Source of the DNA: Lithospermum erythrorhizon | Taxonomy: Eukaryota; Streptophyta; Magnoliopsida; Boraginales; Boraginaceae | Assembly: GCA_019722365.1 (NCBI GenBank) | Contig: JADFUC010001536.1 | Coordinates: 1 to 64,000, forward strand | Length of the DNA: 64,000 bases | Reading direction: 5' to 3' | Notes under the pieces: generated by a model | Databases searched by the model: none | What the model saw: the letters and a program-made list of their open reading frames with translations, nothing else | Told to the model about the DNA's origin: nothing | Shown: one piece after another, positions 12,266-25,569 of the stretch | Numbering within the stretch: the first letter of the stretch is position 1 | How the letters are laid out: every line of letters starts with the position of its first letter | Made by a program: the position numbers and the translations under genes

Positions 12266-15213
12266 CAATAGCGCCACATATCCCCGGCAACGAAGGAGAG
12301 CCACCTAACCCCTATCATCCCAACTATAGGGTCATATCCTAATACTCAAGTCACCTCAAAGTCACGCATAACTCCAACCAACACCTCCCAACAACCAACT
12401 ACTCTACTCCCAAACAACATCAAAGCACACAGCTAAAACATCTCACAATCATAAATCAATCAGAACCGCCGACAATGCCACAGAAGTACAAAAGTGCCGA
12501 CAAGGCCACAGAAATACAAAAGTGCCGACAAGGCCACAGAAATACAACAGTGCCGATAAAGGCCATTTAAAATAAGAACTTAAGTTGACAGATCAAGCTA
12601 TTACTTACTCCTTGCGAATCTTCAACGCCTACGTAAATGATCACATAATCATATCATGGCTCACACAAATGAATCACACATAATCATACAACAATGACAT
12701 GTTTCACACAATTTAAAGTAAGTACGTAATGTAGCACCCGTGAGATAAGTACTCACCTTGGTTAGCAATAAGAAACGTCCCGCCTAATCGATCCAAGTGC
12801 CTTTCCCACGTTCCGCGTCTAATCAAAACACCCGAAAATATAATTACTACTCACAATAATTTTAACCCTTATCTTAATTAAATTTCTGACTTTTCAACCC
12901 ATTTTAGTTACAAATTGACAACTTAAGTATAGATTGCTAATTATGTTTCAATGACCATTAAAATGACGAATTTCAACTATCCCGACTAAATCCCATAATC
13001 GGCCAATACCTTAACCATTTTCAACCAATTTCAATTTACCCAATATATCAACTTTTCCAACTAATCAAACCCATTTCTAACAACCTCAAATCCCAAAGCC
13101 CGTTTACTACTCAAAATCTAATAAAACTAATTTCAACATATATTTCTCCAACAACTTATAAATCATAACTTTCACCTCCAATAACATATTTATACTCTCC
13201 ACAACTTTTTAGAAAAAGTCAACCCAAATCAACTCCTAAAGTCAACTCAACTATTATAACAACACTTTCTACCCCCAAATATCGATCATCATCACTCTTA
13301 TATTATAATCTAAGCCTAAACAATAATTATATTCAATAATATCTTATAAAAACCGAAGTCAACCTAAAAATTCCAAAAAGTCAACGTCTTTAAAACGTCC
13401 GGAATTCCACATCAACACGTAATTTCAACTCAAGAATAACTAATTTAGAACCCAAGAATCAATTGGAGCAATAAAATTTGAAATACAAAAAGTCAACGAA
13501 AAAGTCAACTCGGGCGATCTCCCAAAATATTCAACAAGATCGGACCTTTTTTACCTTGAAACGACGAGGATGATGAGGAGAAACTCTCCGAGAAATTTGA
13601 GGTCCAAAGCTCGCAAAGCATTTCTGCTATAAATCAAGAAAAAATAAAGCGAGCCCATCACGCCGACCGCCGGTAATAAGAAAGAAATGGGTTTTGTGTT
13701 TTGGGCCTTATTTGATTTATTATAAGTAGGTTGGCCCAATAGTCCAACCGTGGAAACCCAAACATTTAATTCGACGATACTTCGCTTTTAACTTATCTCG
13801 ATTTAATTAACTTCCAAACATTAACATTTCTACCCTCGAATTATTACCACCCAAATAATATCATTACCATCCGACATAACTTTAAAATTTTAAATGCAAA
13901 GGTACCCACCAACCTAATCGATTCGTTGTATTTTCACTATTCAACTTCGAAATTTTTGATTTCTCCAAATAATCCAATCGAAAGCAACTAGTACTATTAC
14001 GTGAATATTAGTACCAAACGGGTTATTGCCAACCTCAACCATAACACTTTTTAATCAATCCAACAATCAATTCCCCAACTAATTAATCCATTATAATCAA
14101 CCTTTAATTCAAAACCCAATTACTACTCAACATGGAATAACCTAACTCATCAATATCCTCTACCAATCAACATCAAAACATCCAACTTACATTCCAAAAC
14201 AACTATATTAAAGTCTTATAACATCATAATACAATTTAAAGAAACTTAGAAAAAGTCAACCTAAAAGTCAACTAAATAGCCATCCATGCCCCTCACGCCA
14301 ATCCTGCACGACGCATTCCTCGCTGAAAAAAACGATTGGACGGAAAAAGAGATATCAAATTTCTACCAAGATAACCGGAAATTCCAACCAATAAGAATCT
14401 CTAACTAACCTAAAAAAGCATAAAGGCCCAAAGAAAATTACTTATTTTTCGAGATCCCCTTATTAGTTCTATCCATATATGTTCCCGATTCTCTTGAGAT
14501 CCCCAATGACCAATCTCGCATTTAATTGCTATGACCAATAACCAACATTGATTCCTTCAAATCCCAAACAAACATCGCCATCAAGTCGCGCTACACCCTT
14601 CAATTGCTCTACAAATTCAATCAATACATTTCAACCCTAAATCAATTATAATCACTACCAATCACATATTTCAAGCTTAGAGGATACTTCTATACCATTT
14701 CAAACTTTAAAAACTCAATTTCTCAAAAGTCAACAAAAGTCAAACTTACAAAATCTTAGAAAATATCACCAAAGTTTCCAACTTTCTTACCTTAATGAGT
14801 AGAAGATGATGAGGGGAAGATGAAAATCAACTTTTAAATGTCTTGAGCCACAAAGAATTGGAAGAAATTGAAGAAAATTTTCAAGGGGGGGGAGAAAGAG
14901 ATTTAGTTCGCCACCTTAGGGAAGCAAGGAGACGGATTTTTTTTTTGTGAGATGATATGTTGATAAGGATGAGAAGATATTTAAAGAATAGCTTGAGTCC
15001 CGTTTGGTTCGGTTTATATCTCCACTTTTCGCGTTTAATTTACTATGAAACCGATTCCAAATGTAAAATTTTCCGTGACATAAAATACTACTCATATAAT
15101 ACTAGTCTCGGTATATCGATTTTATTCCAAAATTATTTATACTATCTCCGGGTCCCACCACCAACCGATATATATATAATTATTTAATCGCTTAGGCGTA
15201 ACGGGTTATTTCA

Positions 15214-15729
15214 ACAACAGACTACAACAGAAAATACATAAGGAGCAACTTAATTTATATGTCATAATATTCTATAATCAGATAATAGACCAAACATACT
15301 CATGTTCACAATCCCACTAAACACACCATGACTATCATACCTTTGGCATTACTAAAAGTTCAACTTAGACTACGTTAGTAACCTCTTGCGTCAACGGGCC
15401 CACGTCCGACATCGAAAACCGTTAAGGAGACCAAATATACCGAATGCAAATTTAGAATGACAAGTGTAAGTTCGAGTTCTCGAATGATTAACTGACTATT
15501 CCATCTGATGACATCCTTACGGACACATCTCGCCGTGACTGCATGCCCGCACACAAGTGACCCTAACCGACTTTATACAGTGGTATTTACATTAACTGCT
15601 TATTTATTAGGTGAGATTTGTTATATTTTATTAACTCTTACGATCATGTCAAGCATATCAATCAAACAAGCAAAAATATATACTCATGAATCATAAGAAA
15701 AATATAACACATAGTTGGAAATCATGATA
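15214..15729. other. Unassigned stretch between LTR copy 2 and the Athila-type LTR
   Basis: No coding domain is visible. The short plus ORF at 15508-15696 has no recognisable motif. The sequence could be another eroded LTR, but I could not align it to anything in the window. Confidence 0.35.
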
Positions 15730-16795
15730 TAAATATTAGTGGAAAATATTTCTAAACTATATTTTGGGCCATTATTATTTGGGAAAAAGAAGTTAATTTA
15801 AACATGAAAAGGACTTGAAGAAGTCAAGTCCAAGTCATGTTATTTATTCAGCAGAATAGGCAAGGAATTGGATCGAGAATTTGAATGGAAAGAAGTCCGC
15901 AATCTTTAAAAGCCCGAAGAAAATGAAAGCCCGAGAAAATAACCTAATACTAATACTATGCACTAATCACAAATCTCCACTTGGGATTTTCCAACGAGGA
16001 AGTACAAATAGCAAAGCAAGAAAGTAGGGCAGCATTATGTTTACTCTTCTTTTGGATCGATTCGTTAAAGATAATTGATATTATTTTTACTCTTTATTCA
16101 TATTCTAGTTCATTTATGTTTTCAAGAATATTATTTATGATTTAATCCAGCATGGGGGTTATGATATAGCCTTAACAATGTATTTTTATATCTGAATTTT
16201 GGAGTTATTATATATGCACTAGTATTAATCATTGAACTTAATTTGATTCGATTGTTTTAGAATCTGGCCAATTCTTTTATATGAGAATCCCTGAGAATTA
16301 TGTAGCCCTCAAACCGAAAGAAAGGGATAATAGATCCCTTGATTAATTAATTAGTGTGTTGCTATACGGAAGTGTTCAACGACACCTGTTCATAGATTTC
16401 TTACTTTCCTGTGTTTCTGATTAATTAATTCACCTACAAACCATAAGGTATTTAGTTAATTGAGAAGCACTCGGTTAACCCGTGAACCCAACGGTATACC
16501 CAATTAACGAGAAATCGAATCCTAATATTGATAATTTTATTATTTGGGTAGAGAATACTTCTATTAGGTGAAATCGATATCCTTGGTAATGCTTTTTATC
16601 CATAAGTTTAGTCCTTTTAATTCCATTGGTAGTTTTAGTTTAATTAGTTTAGTACAATCAATTCCAATCTTTAGTTTCATTTACAATTACAAGTAATTTA
16701 AGTAAACAAGTTCTTCGGTGGATTCGACCCTTACTCGAGCACTATACTACTACACGACTCGTGCTCTTGCGAGCAATATAATTTGTTCCATCAAA
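15730..16795 (+). repeat. 5' LTR of the outer Athila/Tat-type element
   Basis: The left boundary is approximate; the right boundary is set by the primer site. The stretch gtggattcgacccttactcg near 16720 followed by gtgctcttgcgag is the known 3' part of Athila/Tat LTRs. Confidence 0.6.
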
Positions 16796-16798
16796 TTT

Positions 16799-16817
16799 CT
16801 ATCGCCGTTGCTCGGGA
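16799..16817 (+). other. Degenerate tRNA-Asp-type primer-binding site
   Basis: ctatcgccgttgctcggga resembles the lineage form TGGCGCCGTTGCCGGGGA with a few changes, and is placed directly after the LTR. Confidence 0.7.
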
Positions 16818-16979
16818 GATTTAATTTTACTTAAATTGTTAGTAGTTGTTTAATTTCAAGTCTTTTATAATTGTATTATTTTTTGTGCGATCATTTTTCG
16901 AAAGGTGATTTTACGTGTAAGCCTGGGTCGACGCCACTGGCCACCTCGATTTATTACCCTCAACGAAAAATATCGATAG

Positions 16980-19350
16980 ACTTCAAGCGAAGAGGCTAAA
17001 GTTCTACAACAATGGCAATCCAACAACGCGGAAGACGTATGATGGATTGATCATTACAAAGGGATCACCCTCTCGCGATTGTTCTCGATTTACGCAACGA
17101 AAAATTATGAGCTGAAGAGTTTCCACTTCCATAATTTACGAACTTTTCATGGGATTGAAACTGAAGAGCCATTCACCTTCTTAAATGAGTTTGGAATAAT
17201 GGTGGAAAGCTTTCCAACCAATGGAGCAACGCATGAATATTAAAATTGAAGATGATTCCGTATTCTTTGAAAGATGCGCTTCATCGTGATGGTTTATGCT
17301 CCATACCTCCTCGCCTATTTACACATGAAGGAGATGCATGAAGTTTCAGTCGTACTTTATAAATATGCAAAGACCGCATCACCGAGGAAGCAAATTTCCA
17401 ATTTTATTGAGGATGATGGTGAGTCTTTTCACGAGGTACGGGATCGCCAAACATTTTCGATCTGTCCTCATCATGGCTACCATATTTAACTACTCCACTC
17501 TTATTTCTATGATTTACAGCTCACCCCAACAAGCATTAAATGATGGCCGACAATGCACTGAGGGGCGCATTTCTAGGAAAAGAGGGCGTAGATTCAAGAA
17601 ATATTTAATCATTATCTACTAATTCATTGGAAAAAGGGTGCAGGGCAACTCTGTGAGGAGTATATGGAATCAAACTGCCCAACATTGATGCGTGAATAAA
17701 GGGGCCAGTATCCACGCAGAGACAAATTGAACAATTATCGATAGGTTCACAAGGACAACCGATGCAAAGTGTTAATGCTACTTAACGGGTATTCTCTCAC
17801 AGAAGTATCCCTCAATATGTATGAACAAGCAAATGCCATGAACGGATACAACTCAGTTAATGAGGAATGCTCCTCATTCAAAATACTCCTACAATCCCGG
17901 TGTAGGCATCACCCCCAATTTCTTGAAAAATAATGAAGGGCAACCCCATGACACGTGGAATAACTGCTAATCACATATCCTGTGAGGTCAGCTAGGATCA
18001 TATCTTAAAAAGCTCAAAATCAAGAATCACATAATCGAACACCAAATAAGATCAATTAAAAAGTTGGAGTCGATTGGTCAATTGGCCGAGGCTAAACATA
18101 AGAAACGAATCTAGAAGCCTTAATCAACCCAGCAAGCAAAATCTATCATGAAATTTATGCATGAAGAATCCGAGGAGGCTGAGAAATTCTGTGGAGTGTC
18201 TAAGTCAACACGAAAGGTGCAAAACCATTATGACTATTGGGGGAGTGGAAACCTCGATACTCATGCCCATGGAGATAAAAAAAGTTGTAGACAATGAAGA
18301 ACAAAGTGTTAGGTAAAGGAAAGCAAGGCTACGTAGAGAAATTAGCCTAGAAAATGAAAAGATCGGTGAGGTGATAAAGCTCATATATTCCACCGATACC
18401 ATTCCCAAAAAAGGCCTTACCGATTAAAATGGATAACTTTTCTCTCAACTTTATGACACGTTGTCTAAAGTACATATTAATTTACCTCTACTAATGTTCT
18501 TAAGAATATTCCCCTGCTATGCAACTTTTATTAAAGAATTAATTGGCAAGAGGCATAAGTACGAGACTAACGAAAGAATTATGTGTCAAAGACGGCAAAT
18601 GTCTGCTTTTATGAATAGAGTTGACACCTAAGTCAAGGATCATGGTATCTTCATTTCTAGATATAAAGATAGGGACTTAAAAGGAGAATAATCTATGCTT
18701 GATCTAGTGGGCTAAGATAATCTTATGCCCTATTCCTCGTATACCAAAAGTTGGGATTTAGAGAACTTTAAACCAACCAAGATGACTTTACAGCTTACTC
18801 CTCGACACCACTTAAGCATCCCAAAGGTATACTAGAGAATGTCCCGGTTCAAATTGATAAACCGATTATGCCTATCGACTTCTGCTGTACTTCGAGGAGA
18901 AAGATTACAAGTTGGTAAGTATGAAACTCCAATTTTATCAGGGGGAGACCTTTTATCGCATCAATTAATACTATTATTTACATGCGAACGGAAGATTTTG
19001 AGCATTCTGATTGTTGTTAATATTTCTCAGATTTAACTCTTGCCTATCTAATGGTGTTAACGCTTGTTTCTTAGTTGATTTAGCCTGAAAAGTGTATACT
19101 CTTGTCCTCATGTTGTCGCTTAATAAGGATGAATTGAACCTCATACCTACTTCCGTCAGTTGTTGTACTGACATTGGACAAAAAGATGAAAGGTGCAAAG
19201 GAAATTGGAACGTAAGAAAGTTGTCAAGAAAGACATCGATGTTGCAAAGCAACAAGCATATTACCCTCGTCCTTTTAACGAGCAATACTAAAAGAGTTCG
19301 GCTAGTCAAAATGTTAGTTCAAATGAAGTTTCAAAGAGAAAACTAACATA
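16980..19350 (+). pseudogene. Athila/Tat-type gag and aspartic protease remnants
   Basis: Plus-strand frames spell lineage gag blocks in order: FTFLNEFGIMVESFPTNGAT (17171-17230), an HEVSVVLYKYAKTASPRKQI-like block then SNFIEDDGESFHE (ending about 17438), and ICPHHGY at about 17460-17480. Later blocks include the pre-protease core near 18420-18560 (DTLSKVHINLPLL-like, GKRHKYET) and the protease C-terminal half: NLMPYS near 18720, PKGILENVPVQIDKPI near 18820-18865 and the GRPF word near 18945. Stops and frameshifts lie between all blocks and no DSGA-type active-site motif is seen. The family normally encodes gag-pro-pol; nothing past protease is visible here. Confidence 0.65.
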
Positions 19351-19399
19351 TGATGAACTCTTTGACAAAGGAGGAACGAAATTTCGTAAGGCCTCGTGG

Positions 19400-20870
19400 A
19401 AAGTGGTGATAGGATTTTTGTGGTACCTTGATTGAGGTAATCACGCTCTTTACTCTATTATTAAATACGACGCTGGACGAGGCAATCCATCAATTTTTGT
19501 TTGCATTTACATGTTCTTTGTGTCGAGATTTTTTTTTTTTTTTTGCATGGCTAAAATCCGCCCTCGATACCGTCCGGATGGTCGCCACCGCCCATTTTGG
19601 CTAAATTTCAACATATTCTAATTAAAAAATCAAAAGAAAAAAAAGGTGCTTCTCCTGAAATTTCTTCCGCTCCGCACCTTAGTTTTTCCTCGAATCCGTT
19701 TCGAAATTAAATTGCTTTCTGGATGTTATTTAATGGTTGAGATTCACTCTAACAATTAAAGTTGGTTGTTAGACCAGTTAAGTTATACTCCAACAAATTC
19801 AAAAACTACATGCCCACACTTTTTCTTTTCTTTCATCTCCCAAAGAAAAAATCAGCAGATGGGTAAACTTTATCTTGGAAATTATCATATCTAACATGAT
19901 TTGGTGTGTTTATCGTACAAAGAAAGTCTATACTCGATACACCAAAAATCGACTCATTAAGTTTGATTAATAGTTGGATATTTCAAGAAAGTCTCTCACT
20001 GTACAAAGAAAGGAAATATATTGATGGTATTTCTTGTACTAACTCTCTTTTGTATATATAAAACAAACATGACATACGCGGAAGTTATTGGTAACTCTAA
20101 TTGTCGTTGGATTAATTTAATCTTTTGGAACCGCTTTCTCGAAAAAATCGAAGTTCTATCCAGCCAGCCTCCGCTTCTCCCCTGCGGAGAATCCCCCAAC
20201 TCTTTCTCCGTTTCTCCCTCTTCTTCACTTCTTTAACCCTAATCCCACCCCTGTTTGTACCGCCAATTCTCTAGCCTTGCTCGGCCGTTCTCCTCGTGCC
20301 TCCTACATTAACTCCGTCCCCACCCTCTTTCTTTCTTCATTCCTAGAAAATTTATTCTACCAACCCACTCTCCTCAACTACTACGCCTCCCGCCACCTAA
20401 TTTGTTCTCCGGCCGCACTGCTTTTTCTTTTCTATTTTTTTTTTAATTTTTGAGTTTATTTTTTGAACTTTGTGTTGTTTTAATTAATCTCGCTTTTAGT
20501 TTATGATTTTTTCTTTTGTTTAAATGGTTTTGGGTAGCCTTGCTTGTTGTATGTGTCCGACTGATCGACGCTGAGCAACAACGGTGTTTGTTCTACCTAT
20601 TCATATTTTTGACAATGTAATAGTTGGTAAATTTATGTTTTGTTCTTTAGTTCTTTGCATTCTTCTTGGTGTGTCGCTTTCATGTCGCTTTGACGACGCC
20701 GTACGATACTCATAAATGATCGTAGTTTATAAATTGTGAAACTGAAACACTCGCATACCGTCTTTATCACGCCATAGATTTCTATGAATTAACACGCATA
20801 AAAGTCAAAAGATTCATGTTATATATCAAAAGAACAAGTTCAACTCAATTTTGTTCAATATTAGAAACTG
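19400..20870. other. Unassigned, pyrimidine-rich stretch
   Basis: No protein domain is seen. Poly-T tracts (about 19530, 20430) and a C/T-rich block at 20160-20420 resemble a leader or UTR. It probably belongs to the 3' side of the minus-strand Athila/Tat-type element, but I could not place that element's 3' LTR. Confidence 0.35.
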
Positions 20871-22499
20871 AAAGTAAATGTCTCATCAACCTCGCCAATC
20901 ACAAATTCCAAATCAAGTCATTCAAACAATTCATTCTAGTGGATATCTCTCAATATTTTCTGCCGCATCGCCTTTAAATTTTGGGTTAATGTTTACTCAA
21001 CTCAAATACAAGATATGCCTTACCATAAACTTATTATACATCCTCACCTCTATCTTATCATGCATGTAACACAAGTCGGGGCTTTTATTTGACAGAATTA
21101 GCCAAAGGAGCAGCAAAGATATTATTTGGCTCGGTTTAAACTTGAGGAAATATGAAATCAAAAAGGATTTAAAATTTTCTAGAATCCTCGATTCTTTATT
21201 TCATCATTGAATATTTTAGCACAAAAAAACAATTAAATTTTTGAATATTTTAATAAACAATTAGCCTTTTTCTCAATCACACCCCATCAATCAATACTTA
21301 CTAATTTTTGAAGTTACTAGACCCTTAACTGAAACAACAAATTTTTTTCATTTTCTCTTTTTTTTCAAATTTTTTCTTTTTCAATTTTTTTTCGGGTCTA
21401 GTACACCATCTTCCAACACTTCTTCCCCCACACTTCTTTCTTTGCACGACTCACAATAATCACAACATTAATATCAAACCCACAGAATCCTAAAGATTAC
21501 ACATTTCAAGTTTAGGACAACTACTGGTGGAATCAATTTTAAAAGTCTAAGACTCATGTGTTAAACAATGAAAAGTGTTCAACATTAAGGCTCAAACGGG
21601 CTAATCTAAGTGGATATAGTTTGGGGTTAGCTTTTTTGAAATAAGTTTTAGAGTCCCTTAAATGCCTTTCATCATTCTCGCCAAACACAATAATCAAAGC
21701 ATAAGATAGATTCAAAGCAAGTTATGGAAGAATAGTAATCAAGATGTATCACACATGTAGTTAATAAATCAACAGTGCTCAAACACTACCTGCATAGTAA
21801 TCCACTAACCATGAACCTACATATCCTTAACTATTAGGCAATCATGTGAGCACTGACAAACGCAATTTCTAATCGAAAGCCTCATCTTCAGATAATTAAA
21901 GTTCCTATCGTAAGCACAACACTTCCCAATAAACTAAAAGACAAGTTCATTAATCATCAAGCAAACCAAAAAAGATCAAGCAAGAAAAAATTTCAAGTTC
22001 ACCCCCACACTTAAACTTCACATTGTTCCTGTTATACAAACAAGGCATACTGAAAAGGAGTAACAATCATATATGTCATCCAACACAAGATAATTATCAT
22101 AAGTACCCCACCACATACAAAAATATTTAAAACCCCCAAAGTTGCATACTCAAAATAAGAAAGGAGAGAGCATCACCCTCGAAAAATGAGCGATCAAGTC
22201 ATTTGTTAATGGATTTATGCCGCCGCCTCGCAATCCGATGCGACTAATACACCAATTCGTGATGGTTAAGAAAAGAGAAGTAGCATTTGTTAAAAAAAGA
22301 GAAGGATGACGAAACCTCTTTTATATGAAAAATAAAATAAACTATACATGACTAAAAACAAAATAAAACAAAAAAATGCATATATATGCATGCAAGTAAT
22401 GCGCGTGTGAATGCATGTCAAGATGTATGAGCGCATGCGCTGCGGAAGCTGCTGAACGCGGCAAGTTCATGCATGCATTGCGCAGCGACGTAAGTGTAC

Positions 22500-24000
22500 G
22501 CAAGTAACGCATGATAGCTTAACATGAATGAGTGTTTTTGTTTTCTTTAACTTCAAAGGATCGTCCGGATTGCTAGTCGATGTACGAAAGTACCTGGATG
22601 GACGCTTTTTATCCGGCATCTACACCAGACCCATTTTCTCCTCTTTATTTTATTTTCGCCTTTCTTTTCTTTTTACTTATGATAAAATCAACGATCATCC
22701 TCTTGGTATACATCAATACTTCCCCCAAACGCCTTAAACAAAAACAAACTAAAGAAGAATATAAAATTAAACATTAACTACTAATCAATAAATTAAAGTG
22801 CTTTACTACCAAATTTACAACTATATTCAATCCCTCTGGCAAGCCAATAAAGCTTCGAGCCATCTCTCTCGATGTTAACGGCTTATGAAGTTCAAGTTAG
22901 GGAACTATTTTAAGTTTTACACGTCTGGGGAGACCTAACTTTGTACCTCGCAAAAATGAGATTCTACGCTTTTCTTTAACAAAATATCATCAACCCATTC
23001 AATCGTAGCATTTTGAGGTACAAGAATCTTTATTTTTTCAAAACAGTCATGTCAAACCATTCAACTTTTAGCACAAAAGACTCGAACTCTACACTTTTCT
23101 CATGCAATGAATATAATATTTATTCATTCAAAGCAACTAACTCATTTAAGCATGTAGTCTTTTCCTCAACAGGAACATTAGAAATAACCTCATGCAACTC
23201 AGTAATCTCAAGATTGGGCTCATTAGTAAAATAATAAAGGAAAATCAAAATCAAGGTCAACATTAATTAGTATAGATCGGTGCAGCAAATCCCTTGCTCT
23301 TGACTCAAGATCTTGAATTTGTGGCAATTGTTGCTCATTTTCTCCTCCTTCAACTGTAGAACTATCACTGCATCATCAACAACCTTGCACCTTTCGAGCC
23401 TTTTCCGAAAAGGAATTGGAGGAACATAAGGGGGTGGAGAATTGTAAGGTTCTCATTGTCATCTATTACTTGTCCCCTCTATCTATCTCAACATCTACAA
23501 TAGACTCAACTTCTTCCTCTAACTCATCTTCACTATGACATTGTATAGTTAACATATCTCTTAGCTTTTCACTTTGCATGTCCAACCTCTTATTCTCGAA
23601 AGCAACAACTTCTTCAAGATTTGTCCAATCAATCGAATGATTTCATCCATCTTGTCGCCGAGCATCTTCTTCTTTTTCCTTTTTCATTGAAGAAATTCAT
23701 GATTCTCATCATGCTCATAGGCCTAAAGGTGGTAATCATAATAACAATTTTGGGAATGACTATTATAATACGGGTCCCAACTACATAAAAAAGAATTAAT
23801 TGTGCTGTGGTACCCATTATTATCTTGTCCCCTATTGGAAGAACCACCTTCTAGACCATTGTTCGCATCTCACAAAGCTCATTCAATTAATTAGAAAATG
23901 ATTGCATCTGTTATTATATATCCATCTTTTTCACACACCTTTTTTTCTTTTTTGGAAAATAAATGACAATAAAAAATAAAAAACTAGTAAAATCAAACAA
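22500..24000 (-). pseudogene. Degenerate retroelement coding remnants
   Basis: Minus-strand frames contain stretches of plausible retroelement protein (EVVAFENKRLDMQSEKLRDM near 23560-23620; ITELHEV near 23190-23210; EFESFVLKVEWFDM near 23040-23085) separated by many stops. I do not recognise a diagnostic catalytic motif. The position between a tRNA-Asp-type primer site and a purine-rich spacer suggests gag or pol of the inner Athila/Tat-type element. Confidence 0.4.
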
Positions 24001-24010
24001 ATAAACCAAC

Positions 24011-24030
24011 ATCCCCGGTAACGATGCCAA
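24011..24030 (-). other. Degenerate tRNA-Asp-type primer site (minus)
   Basis: The minus strand reads ttggcatcgttaccggggat, differing at two positions from TTGGCGCCGTTGCCGGGG-type sites, and lies a few bases from an LTR end (acacatca at 24037-24044, minus). Confidence 0.75.
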
Positions 24031-24036
24031 AAACTT

Positions 24037-25320
24037 GATGTGTTATAATTTAACTCGCAAGGCCACTAATCGCATAAAGAGTATAATACGGGCCAACCAT
24101 TGCAGTTGAATAGTTAATTCGATTAAAACTAGTTAACTATCCTAGAAAGCAATTAAACATAATTTGGATTTTGAAATTAATTAACTAAAAACAATAATGA
24201 AAGAAACAATAAATATATTTTTGGTTTGTTGGGGAAAAGATTTCATCAAATACTTAATTCCCAAATTTAAAATATTTATCATCTAGATTATCAGTTATTT
24301 CTTGGGTTCGATTTTATCTAAAGTTTAGGCGTTTCCGGTTCAAGGACTCACCGAGTGTTTCCAGTTTAATTAATCTCCTATGTCACTAGCAAAATTAACA
24401 AGAACAAAACCCCGAAGCCTGGCTTAAAAATCTATATTTAACCAAATAATTAATTGTATACTTCCGTATCATAATCTCCTATTCAATTATTCAAGCGATC
24501 TATTATGAATTTCCATTTGGATGGTGCTTAACTACATAATACTCAAATAAAATTATGCACAATGAATAAAATAAGAATTATCATTAATTCAAATAAAGAT
24601 AAAATAAATATAAAAGCATCCAATGTAATTGACTATATCAAATCCCCAACAATTTTGGAAATCAAAACATAACTCGAAACATACTCAAAAGAGTACAAAA
24701 TAGAAACCACTCGTGAATGACGATCAAATGCCACACAAATTTAGTATAGTAAACTTAATGCTAGTTTCGCTTAATGTCATGCCTTTCAAATTAATTGAAA
24801 ACTATGGAGAACAAAGGCAAGACTTTGCTTTGCTTGTATATACAATAGAGGTCATTCGACTCATTACTTATGGATCCAAAGCCCGTCTTTTATTAATTAT
24901 TTCCGACTCTTTTCACTACTTCCTTTAATTCTCTCCGAAATTCATAACTTTCATTAAGTATTCCTACAAAACTAAAACTCAATAAGTATCGTGATATTTA
25001 TCATTTAACCAAAATAATATTCTAAAATATGTGACAAATATTCACTATTCAAAGTGTATGATGATTTAAGAGACTCTAAGTAGACTAGATATGGTTGGGA
25101 GACTTTGGGCTTGAGTATTATGTCTAATTACCTTCCCGGCATGTTGATAACGACAGAAGACAATGCTTATATAGAAGTGACAACCTATACACACTATGAT
25201 ATTTTTGTGTACCGAATTTCACCAAGTTCTTTTGACGCGATGTTCAGATTTGATACAATTCTCCGTAACTTGCTTTGAACCCTTATTTGATTTTGATTGT
25301 GTGAATGCATAAGAAGGATG
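24037..25320 (-). repeat. LTR of the inner minus-strand Athila/Tat-type element
   Basis: The 3' end at 24037 is set by the primer site. Blocks related to the outer LTR occur in the same order, including the gatacggaagt word (minus, near 24470). The outer boundary near 25320 is a guess. Confidence 0.5.
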
Positions 25321-25569
25321 AAGGCGTTTTAGAAATTACCCTACTCTTTTCATTTAATCCAACCTCTCGCAGTTCCATCGGCATTTATGCTCGACTCCTC
25401 CGTTGTTTAAACCGCATTGAACGAAATAAAGCCTTGTTTTATTATCCAATATAGAACCTACTCGAGGATCAGGATATTCATGATTCACCATTTGCAATCT
25501 ATCAATAAGTGTTCTTATTGCGTATATGCAAAGAGATAAAAAGAAATATAAATAATGTGAATTACTAGA

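Larger units (their letters stand above)
7670..15213 (-). mobile_element. Long LTR copy 2 (minus), interrupted by Copia copy A
   Basis: The 5' end on the minus strand is TGAAATAACC at 15213, identical to the first ten bases of the LTR at 57097. A leader with TATA-like and polypyrimidine tracts and a donor-like aaggtaagaaa lies at about 14780-14800. Sequence at 7690-8389 and 11370-13950 matches 58490-59170 and 59180-61740 in order, so the Copia element at 8390-11363 was inserted into an existing LTR. Without the insert the LTR would be about 4.5 kb. The 3' end near 7670 is poorly defined. Confidence 0.55.
20870..25320 (-). mobile_element. Athila/Tat-type element in opposite orientation (inner, minus)
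   Basis: On the minus strand an LTR (24037 to about 25320) is followed by a degenerate tRNA-Asp-type primer site (24011-24030) and broken retroelement frames (about 22500-24000), then the long non-coding, purine-rich spacer typical of this lineage (about 20870-22160, with gtgtgggggaa-like words on the minus strand near 21430 and 22010). The LTR shares blocks with the outer element's LTR, such as the region around gaaacactcggtgagtcc (minus, near 24350). The 3' LTR is not identified, so the left boundary is open. Confidence 0.55.

Noticed and set aside
12470..12560. Short spaced repeats (gtgccgacaaggccac) as a CRISPR-like array
   Set aside because: Units are tandem and diverged within a plant LTR; there are no spacers of regular length and the genome is eukaryotic.
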